A DNA stretch of 64,000 nucleotides from Lineus longissimus (taxonomy: Eukaryota > Nemertea > Pilidiophora > Heteronemertea > Lineidae). Shown here piece by piece: positions 55,971 to 64,000 of the stretch. The notes under the pieces are model-generated. The model was given only the letters and a program-made list of their open reading frames with translations. It was not told the origin of the DNA and ran no database searches. Each line of letters opens with the position of its first letter. The first letter of the stretch is position 1. Position numbers and translations under genes: made by a program. Location: assembly GCF_910592395.1 (NCBI RefSeq), contig NC_088315.1, positions 10,544,501-10,608,500 on the forward strand, given 5' to 3'.

Positions 55971-58326
55971 TCAGAAGGTTTTAAAAAGTCTATATCTTGT
56001 GCTGTAGTTGGCAAATCTAAACTGAGACATTAAAATGTTCGTGCGTTTATAAATATCATTTATACATAGTTGTATCCGCCTACGTCGTACGTCATGACCC
56101 AGAAGTATCCCTAAATGAATTTCCTCTTGGGATACTCTGATTGCATTACCTTGAAAAACCACATCGGGTGGAGGATCATTACACCAAAATACAAGAAATT
56201 TGCTTTTCAACGCGTTGAATGAAATCATATACTCAAGCGAGAACTCACTTGCAACCTTCAACATTTTCCTAAGCCCGATTAATGACGGCGCTAAAATGAT
56301 GACATCATCTGCATAGGCAAAGGCGCCAAAGAACATGCTGCCAATGTGGCAGCCAACCCCAGATTTACCCAATTTATGTAAAAGTTCGTCAAGATATATA
56401 CCGAACAATACTGGTGATAATACACCCCCTTGTTTCACACCATTCCTAACTGAGAATTCCATCGATTAAACCTCACCCCACTGTACTTGCATGATCTGAT
56501 TTGTATATAAATTGGCCAGAAGTCGTGCAATTAAAGGGCACAGGCCTTTCTTCATCAATACCCTAAATCATTTAATGAAATGAACACAATCGAAGGCCCG
56601 ACTTGCATCAAGCATAACACAGTAGACTGCAGTTTTGCAGCTATTGTAATATTCTATAACCTCATCTACAACAGTGCTGCATGTAGCCGTTGACATCCCA
56701 GCCTTAAAACCAAACTGGGAGTCAGATGTAGATAAAATAGAATTGTACTTCTTTAATAGGATGTTATCGAGAATCTTGCCAATAATGCTGCTCAGAGAAA
56801 TACCTCTATAATTCTCTGATGACTTCCTATTATTTTTAGGTATCGGTATTACCTTAGACCTTGTAAAATTCGTAGGACAGTAACCATGTGAGATCATCGA
56901 ACTAAGCAGAAACGATATATACGTATAAAGTTTAGGACCACCATTTATAAAATGATCAGATCTAATGTCTGAAATATGTCTTTCTTTCCCGCTTTAAGCT
57001 GTTTCACCCCCTGAATAACTTCCTGCACATTAACTCGATGATCATTTTGGCATTGACCAACACAGCAATTTTGTAAAATACTATCATTTAGACTCATTTT
57101 CAACTCATGCATTCAATTTTGTAAAATACTATCATTTAGACTCATTTTCAACTCATGCATTTCATCAACTTCATACGGAACTACTGAATTTATTTGCAAA
57201 AAACTTGACATATCGCCTCACTCCCCTCAACACCGTCCATAGTATTAGGTGTCACACGACCTGTACCTTTTATTTTCTTACATCTGTCCAGAATTCCTTA
57301 CTACTCTTACCCCCAGTTGAGTTTGCCAATTTTTCTGCAGCTACCTTATCTTGATTCTTTTCACCCGTTTTACCGCTAAATGATATTGTGCCCTAGTGTG
57401 GCGACGTATGTCTGCGACGTAACCATTTCTTGGTCTCCCATTTTCCTTCCATAACTCATGCCAAAACTGAGCCCGTCTCTTTTGCTCACTGATTTCTTCG
57501 TCCCAACCTGCTCTACCGCGGTACTCTTATTACTAAAAGGTATGGTTTCATCACCTGCCCTAACGCATGCCGATATTATATCATCGTGCAATTTTTCTAT
57601 ATCCCCAGTGTGGTTCGTACACGAGTAATTATTACACCTAAGTGCATGAAAGGGAACATTTATTTCGCCTAATTTGGCTGTTGGTGTTAGTACTTCGTGA
57701 TACCTCACAATGTCGTCTTGAGCGACACTGTCCCATAACTGGGTATGTGCTGAATCAGCTCTACTAAGATATGTGTTCCAGTCACCACCAATTATAATAT
57801 CTGGGGTATTTGCAGCTGCAAGTATCGCAGAGATTTCTTGCAGAACGCCGTTAAATTCTATAAGGTTCTGGTGACCTCCCGAATCGGTCGGCATGTACAC
57901 ATTTAACAATATAACTTTGTTTTCTAATTTTAAACTTTTAACCTCAATAGCACATAAACCTGTACAATAGGTTTCGAAACGTGTAACAACCGCGTCCATT
58001 CTTTGGTCCCAGGCAATCGCCACGCCTCCGTGCGGCCGGCCAACCAGCAATTGCTCAACGTTCATACCAGTAACACCATGAATGTTCATATTGATACCCA
58101 GTTCACCTCTAAGTTTTTGTAATTGTTCTTCAAACTGCCAATGTTCTTGCAGTAATAACAAGTCAGTGCATGCGTTCAGTTCACACATGTGTTCAACTCG
58201 CCCTGATCTGAGTCCATTGCTATTGTACGACCTAAAGTTCAGCAAGCCCATAATCATACAACTAACAAGAAAGAGTTGGGTACTGGGGATTGTTCTATCA
58301 CTACTCTTTGGAAAGAAATATATCAT
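55971..58326 (-). pseudogene. LINE ORF2 relic: endonuclease and reverse transcriptase
   Basis: The ATG at 58,326 overlaps the ORF1 stop in an ATGA. The endonuclease domain follows (58,250-57,680), with Asn-Ser-Asn-Gly-Leu-Arg, a Leu-Leu-Gln-Glu-His-Trp motif holding the catalytic Glu, Leu-Asn-Val-Tyr-Met-Pro, and Gly-Gly-Asp-Trp-Asn. The frame is lost near 57,400. RT reappears at 56,897-56,568 (Pro-Ile-Pro-Lys, Asn-Tyr-Arg-Gly-Ile-Ser-Leu, a Leu-Asp-Ala-Ser-Arg-Ala-Phe-Asp motif). It continues in another frame at 56,462-55,971, with a GVKQGGVLSP motif and the FAYADD active site (near 56,320). Between them lie a degenerate stretch and a 48-base tandem duplication. Confidence 0.88.
57066..57161 (-). 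repeat. 48-base perfect tandem duplication inside LINE ORF2
   Basis: Units 57,066-57,113 and 57,114-57,161 appear identical. The unit length is a multiple of three, and it lies in the degenerate part between the endonuclease and RT. Confidence 0.9.
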
Positions 58327-59752
58327 GATTTGTCCTCGGTGTTTTCATCCTCCTTTTTGGGAGGGACATTGTACTTTCTGACACGTACGCCTTCAGGCCA
58401 TAATGCGTCGTCAAATAATCTGCTGAATTCGGACTTCGCTACAGTTAGTCGGAACGATCTAAACTTAGCATTGGCATGCGACACTAGCTGTAATCCCCTG
58501 ATTTCAATCTTGTTATCAGCGAGATGTTTCATAAGGTCCTCTTTCTTGGTGAAAGGGTCAAGCCGAAAAATAAACAAGTCCCTGTTGGGTTCAGAAGCAC
58601 CTTTGAAACCACAATTCGCAGCTGATATGCCTGTGATCACCTTCTGTCGCGATTTCTCTCTCCTTTTTAACTTTTTCTGTTCATAACTGGATACTCGATA
58701 TTCCCCATCAGAATCATCCGCACTCGTTTCAATCAGGGACCGGCAACTTCCCCTCAATCTAAATACGTTTTGGGGCATAGGCGGGATTAGTGCGCCCGTG
58801 GCCACGCGCACCTCTAGAACCCCGCCCCCTACTCATAGATCCTGATTTCGAACTATATATACTGTTGAAAGTCATCTGGCCAGTGACTCCGCTTTCGGTA
58901 TTACGTATAGTCTGGGTATCGCCCCATATCGATTCACACCGAGCCGGCTCAACAGTCGGTTCAGTCGGCCTACGCATCGCACCACTCTCCTCATCGTCAG
59001 TGACAGTACTTTTATGCTTCAATGTTTCGGCATATGATTTGTGTGGTTTGTAATCGGCATTTGCTTTTAATTCTCTCGTGTCATGTGAACACTTTTCTAC
59101 CATCTCTTGCATCTGAATCATTTTGTGTTCTAAACTATATAATCTATCAGCCAACGATATATTGTTCAGTTCCTCAGGTGGGGATCGTGGAATCTCCGCA
59201 AGCCTAGTTGCCGAAATCACGATTCTCGGCATTTTATTCACTTTGTCAAGCTTTCTCAGTGCGGCAATGATATCACTAGTATTCGCCTCCTCCTCCGGCC
59301 TCGCGGAAGATGACTTGCACACTTGCAAGTCACCTATTATATCACACAGATTAGGTTTCGCTCCCCATAACTTATTTTTCGCAACACGAATCTGACTAGC
59401 GGAGTAATAAATAACCAACCACTGCTTTCCGTACATTATCATTCGTACCCGTTTGCTGTCCAAATACAATGTATGCCAATACAGGATCATCCATAATTGG
59501 TAGGCCAGTATCTTCCTCCTGTGGGGCGGGATCTAGTTGTTTCTAAGAAGACCCTGCATCGTTCTCGGCGCGTTCTGGTTCCCCCGATTCGACGTGCTTG
59601 TCAACATGATCTCCCTCTCTTCGTGTCATTTTCAGGTCAGGGCTTCCTAATCCCTTCTGTGGGGAACGCTGATTTCCTTTACACTTTTCACCAGCTTGTC
59701 TCGGTGTTTCTGTGGTCCCGGAAAAGTGATCGGTTATTGTTTTCGAAGCCAT
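58323..59752 (-). pseudogene. LINE ORF1 relic
   Basis: The frame starts at an ATG at 59,752 and is broken by a stop near 59,543, by a frame change between about 59,430 and 59,400, and by another near 58,775. The middle part has the Ala-Lys-x-x-Leu-Trp, Pro-Glu-Glu-Leu-Asn-Asn and Leu-Glu-His-Lys-Met segments common in ORF1 proteins of CR1-like LINEs of marine invertebrates, followed by an Arg/Gly-rich basic stretch (58,840-58,780). The C-terminal part (58,811-58,323) resembles the ORF1 C-terminal domain with a Trp-Pro-Glu-Gly-Val-Arg-Val-Arg motif. It ends TGA at 58,323 within the ATGA overlap with ORF2. Its role in active relatives is RNA binding. Confidence 0.82.
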
Positions 59753-60761
59753 TAGAGCGGAACGGAATTCCAGCTATGGTGACTACTGTTGTTCTTTCGG
59801 TGTCACATACACACACGCATACATTTACAATGTACATGTATGTAAGTCCTGTTCACACTCAGGGAAAAAACTTCCCTCACTATTTCTCCAAAGAAGTAGG
59901 AATGGAACCTCTTTCAAAAGAATAACACCTGTTTCGCTGAAACAGCGTGTTTTATTGACATTTATATATTTGAATTTCGCGCCCGATTCGTTTCGCGCCT
60001 TTCTGTTCATTCCGGTTCGGTCATTGGTTGACCAGCTCTCGCGATACGCGCGTGATTTCTTCAGGTTCACTTTGCGCCAAGTTTATAGCAAGTCGGACGT
60101 TCGGAAAAGTCTTTATCATGGATTATTTTTGGGGTTGAATATTAGTTACGTGGATTAACAGATGCCAATGTAAGTGTATCTCCATATTGATTAGGCGTTG
60201 ATTATATTACGGTTCAATTTCAGTGTTGATAGACAATTATTGTTGGTTGGCCAAAAAATAGTTCATAAATTATTGGTTCTAGTTAGCAAACATTTGTGTG
60301 TATAAACAAGTTGTATGTTTATCTTTATGTATTTCGTTGGTGCTAAATGTTCTTTATCATTTATTACAGGTTTCAAATAAAACCACTATATTGAAAGGCA
60401 TCGTTATCAACCTCTGTGTTCGACCCCTGGCCGGGCACACCACCATTTGAAACAGTTGAAACAACGAAACAAGTCCACCAACACCAGACTGCAGATGAAC
60501 GCCGTCAAGGACGCCATCACAACCCTTGCTGACCACTACTGCTGCATGTAGTCGCCTCGTGGAACGTACACATCAAGGTCACCGTCGCCATTGGAGACGA
60601 TCGTGATTGAAACGAAACAATACGATCGCAGCTCTATTATCCGAACCACGCAAACGTGTCCGTGAATGACCACGGCCAAGCGGATTCGAAAGGATTACGT
60701 AACGACGCGTCGACAATAACTCGATTCCTTTGTACGAACTCGGCAGACTGTGATTCTCGGA
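59753..60761 (+). other. Upstream region of BEL3, possible 5' LTR and leader
   Basis: No gene is seen. The stretch at about 59,950-60,430 is AT-rich, with an AATAAA at 60,376-60,381, and is followed by a GC-richer leader (60,430-60,760) before the gag ATG. That fits an LTR plus leader. The other LTR would lie outside the window, so the ends cannot be fixed. A TGGCCGGGCAC motif near 60,429 could be a primer-binding site. Confidence 0.3.
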
Positions 60762-60896
60762 ATGGCTGACGTAGCAAAAGCGAAAAAGGCCCGTTCGGTT
60801 GCGAAGTCAGCTGTCACCCGCATTTCCGGTAAGGCAAAATTGTTTGTCAACGAGAAACGGCCGCCTCCGGAAGTAACTAAAGTTGAGGGTGATTGA
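60762..60896 (+). pseudogene. BEL3 gag N-terminus, broken by a frameshift
   Basis: A short Lys/Arg-rich frame starts at the ATG at 60,762 and ends in TGA at 60,894-60,896. The gag-pol frame overlaps it one frame over (open from 60,877). BEL/Pao elements normally have one continuous gag-pol frame, so a one-base indel near 60,880-60,895 is the simplest reading. A translational shift is the alternative. Confidence 0.55.
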
Positions 60897-63800
60897 TGAG
60901 GAAGCTGCTTGGATCGAAACGGTCACGGATGGTTCTGATAAACTAGCAATTATCATTAATGACTACAAAGCATCCTGTAGTTCAACTACTACGCCGCCTC
61001 CAAGTGGTAAAGTCACTTCTTCAACTTCGTCTACCACGGCCAAAAAGCTGAACATCAGAACAGAGAAAGCCCCGTTACCTAAATTCGATGGGAACGTCAT
61101 AGAGTACTTCGATTTCAAGCGTGACTTTAAATTCTTGGTCGATGGTCGGTATCCTCCAGAGGAAGCGCTGTATGTTCTGAAAACTTGTCTCGGCCATAAG
61201 CCAGCGGATTGGATTCAGAGTGAACGTGATTATGAGGCTGCTTGGACGGCATTAGATGACAAGTATGGCAATCCGCGCCTTGCATCTGATGTGTTGATCG
61301 GGACATTGAATAAGTTCAGATCGCCGCCGGAGAATGATCTCACGCAGTTCGTTGAGTTACATCATCTGATCAAGAAAATTCATAACTCGCTGAGTGAGCT
61401 GAAACGTCCCGGAGATCTTGACAATTCTACCACGATTGGTCTGATCGAAAAGAAACTGCCTCACGCTGATAGACTGAAGTGGGCTACCCATCAACAGACT
61501 AAGAAAATTTCGCCTTCCGTGGGTACACTTCTCAACTGGATGAAGGGTGAGATCTGGATTCGTCAAGTTGCTGGAGCGGACATTCGTAGTTCGAAATCTA
61601 ACTCTGCGAAACATTCTGTGAATACCGCCAGCGCTAGTACTCATAAAAGTGATCAGATTGCGTCATCGCAGACCACAGTGACAATGCGCAGTGACAATTC
61701 AGGTAGGCCTAGTGGTTCAGGACAAACCGCAGAACAAACCGCAGGACAAACCACAGGTGATTGGTCTTGTTGGGTTTGTAAACAGAAACACAGTCCTTGG
61801 GAATGCGAGAAATTCAAATCTATGGATCTCAAAACAAGACTGGCTGAAGTCCGCAAGGTTAAAGCGTGTTACTTTTGTCTCCGCATACACCGTGGATCGT
61901 GTCGCTATCGAAAGCGCTGCGTTATCACAACTGATGACAAACCCTGTCCATATAGTCATCATCAGCTGTTACATGGTGCGCCTTTTGACCGCGCTTCGGT
62001 TGAAACCTCCTCTGTTCCTTGTAGTGAAAATCTACTTCCGGTTGTTAGTGTCAACGGTGTCAATCCGGAAACGCACGAAACCATAACCGCAACACTGTTG
62101 TTTGATAGTGGATCGCAGGTTTCATTGATACGCGATGGGTATGCTCATGATTTGGGATTAGTTGGTCAGGACATGGTGTTAAATATTTGTAAAGTAGGGG
62201 GTCAGGAAGAGCTTTTGGAGACGAAGATCTACAAATTGCAGCTACAACCAGTAGGCAGTGCGTCGCGTCATAGCATCCGAGTTATCGCAATCCCGAAGAT
62301 CGGTGAGGACATCAAGAGTGTTGACCACCAACGTTTGACAGAGATCTTTCAAATCAACTCTGCTGCGTTGAACCGGGGGTCAGGGCCAATTGATGTGCTA
62401 CTCGGTATCGATCACGCGAACTTTCATGGTGGGACAACGGAAGTTAGCGGTCAGTTCGTTATGCGTCAATCTCTACTCGGTCCTGTCATCTTTGGGTCGT
62501 CGTCATTCATCAATTCTGATTCTGTTTACGGACAGTTCCACGTGTCTTTACAAGAGCCCGTCGACATTACGGCATTTTTGACATCGGAGCAGATGGGAGT
62601 AGCCGTGAATCCATGCTGTACGAGACAGACATCCTATGAGAAGTCCCTGTCAACACTTGAGAAAAAAGAGGCCAAGATGATCCGTGACAGCGCTCAGAAG
62701 ATAGGAAACCAATGGATGATCCCGTTACCTTGGTATCGTGATCCCTCTGATCTACCAGACAACTACAACCAGGTGAAAGCTAAACTCATTAGCACCGAAA
62801 GACGTCTTCAAAGGAATCCGGAGCACGCCAAAATGTACGATCAGCAGGTGAGTGATTTGGTAGAAAGAGAAGCAGCCAGGAAATTAACCCAGGAGGAAGT
62901 TAGAAACCACGATGGTCCAGTTCATTACATCAGTCATCATGCTGTGCTGCGTCCGGAGAAAAAGTCAACTCCTTGTCGTCTAGTCTTCAATTCAGTTGCT
63001 AGTTTTCAGGGACATGTCTTGAACAAATACCTGCGCAAAGGTCCTGATTTATTGAATAATCTACCTGGTGTTCTCCTGAAGTTTCGCGAAAATCCGGTTG
63101 CGCTTATTGGGGATATTTCCAAGATGTATCATCAGGTGTTAGTTGATCCTGTCCGTGATGCGCATACTCATAGATTTCTGTGGAGAAACTTCGAAAACCG
63201 CCCTCCAGATATTTATGTGAAGCAGGTTCTAACGTTCGGAGATATTTCGTCGCCAGCATTAGCCAATACAGCCTTGGACATGACAGCAGAAGCACACGAA
63301 GAACGATACCCGGAGGCAGTTGCAACAATCAAGGATTGTCGGTATATTGACGATATAGGGGATTCGCTCAGGACAACCCCAGTCGTAATTAAACGCGCGG
63401 AAGAGGTCGATGTGATCCTCGACACAGGTCATTTCACAGTCAAGGAATGGATGTCAAACCAACCATTGAATGGAGAATCGAAAGAAGAATGGGACCCACC
63501 AGACGAGAAGTTCTTGGGAGTTGTATGGGACCGGAAAAACGATGAAATCTCTGTCTCTGTGAAACCCCCCAAGTGTTTCGTAACGAGTGATGGACAACTA
63601 CAATGGCAGATCCCAGACAAGCTAACCAAGCGGCTGGTACTTAGCGCTTTAGCGGGAGTGTTTGATGTTGTTGGCCTAGCTGCACCGGTTATCATCGTTG
63701 CGAAGATCTGGCTGCAGGAACTTTGGAAAAACAACTATGGTTGGGATGAAAACCTTCCGGAACCAGTCACAAAGAAGTGGATAAAGTGGTTTGAGGAGCT

Positions 63801-64000
63801 ACAAAGTCTGAAGTCATTCAAGGTTGAGCGATGCCTAACTCCACCAGACGCTGAGGGACGCCCAGTGTTGGTCATCTTCTGTGACGCCGCCTTGAACGGA
63901 TTCGGAGCAGTCGGATACATGCACTGGAAAACATCTGATGGGTACCAAACGCGATTCGTTCTTGCCAAATCTAGGGTTGCCCCGCTTAAACCACTCACTA
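60877..64000 (+). CDS. BEL3 gag-pol, partial, running off the right end
   Basis: The frame is open for about 1,041 codons to the last base of the window. It shows a BEL/Pao gag domain (about 61,060-61,600), Cys/His clusters (Cys-Trp-Val-Cys and Cys-Tyr-Phe-Cys near 61,767-61,885) and an aspartic protease motif Phe-Asp-Ser-Gly-Ser near 62,101. A reverse transcriptase domain follows, with Gly-Asp-Ile-Ser-Lys-Met near 63,110 and a YIDD active site near 63,343 in place of the commoner YVDD or YMDD. The A17-like region lies near 63,630-63,740, and the RNase H start (Phe-Cys-Asp-Ala-Ala near 63,876) before the edge. No stop or frameshift is seen after 60,896, so it is better preserved than BEL2. 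It differs clearly from BEL1 and BEL2 and is a separate lineage. Confidence 0.92.

Larger units (their letters stand above)
55930..59752 (-). mobile_element. Decayed CR1/L2-like non-LTR retrotransposon (LINE)
   Basis: The minus-strand element has a typical two-ORF layout: ORF1 about 59,752-58,323, then ORF2 from 58,326 with an apurinic-type endonuclease and a reverse transcriptase. Both ORFs carry several frameshifts. The sequence stops shortly after the RT palm and the start of the thumb region near 55,930, so the 3' end is missing or too decayed to see. Clade assignment within the Jockey/CR1/L2 group is a judgement from ORF1 style only. Confidence 0.88.

Noticed and set aside
60420-60440. 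tRNA-like box near TGTTCGACCCCTGG
   Set aside because: No cloverleaf can be built around it; a retroelement primer-binding site is the better reading. No other tRNA candidates were found.

Overview
This window is eukaryotic and almost certainly metazoan, most likely from a marine or other invertebrate with a repeat-rich, polymorphic genome. It holds three BEL/Pao LTR retrotransposons (a metazoan group), a Tc1-like DNA transposon, a CR1/L2-like LINE, a piggyBac-type MITE and TA-flanked MITEs. Gene-like relics have plausible GT/AG splice sites. I see no rRNA or tRNA gene, no bacterial-style operon and no CRISPR array. I cannot name the species.

The dominant architecture is a giant interrupted inverted repeat. 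Positions 1-10,938 plus 25,724-26,561 (left arm) are repeated in reverse complement as 30,489-30,896 plus 41,284-52,454 (right arm). With later insertions removed, each arm is about 11.8 kb around a spacer of about 3.9 kb (26,562-30,488). By eye the arms differ by roughly 2.5-5%, with small indels. The left arm probably continues past the window start, because the match is still running at base 1.

Each arm carries the same gene-like content: a 95-codon ORF, a partial exon-like ORF, two intronless ORFs of 320 and 334-336 codons (A and B, beta-strand-rich, probably divergent paralogues), a two-exon relic, and a pogo/Tigger-like transposase remnant that runs into a (GGT/GAT)n tract. A and B stay open in both arms. 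Their differences are mostly amino-acid-changing, and the one indel in B is in frame.

The left arm is interrupted by a 14.8 kb block (10,939-25,723). It contains a TA-flanked MITE (11,430-12,492), G-run/C-run hairpin modules and a nearly intact BEL/Pao element on the minus strand (BEL1, 13,612-23,589). BEL1 has 1,614-bp LTRs, a 5-bp target duplication and a single in-frame stop in RNase H. The right arm is interrupted by a second BEL/Pao element on the plus strand (BEL2, 30,897-41,278). BEL2 has identical 240-bp LTRs, a GCTCA target duplication and a badly decayed gag-pol, and it hosts nested MITEs. The matching site in the left arm (26,151-26,155) is empty. The spacer holds a Tc1-like element with one frameshift.

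Outside the inverted repeat (52,455-64,000) lie a gene-free stretch, a third diverged fragment of arm sequence (53,692-54,190), and an inverted-repeat element built of GGTAC-type minisatellite units (54,482-55,585). A decayed minus-strand LINE follows (about 55,930-59,752). The last feature is a third BEL/Pao element on the plus strand, whose open pol frame runs off the right end. Nearly all recognisable coding capacity is transposon-derived. The host-like candidates are ORFs A and B and the small ORFs shared by the arms.
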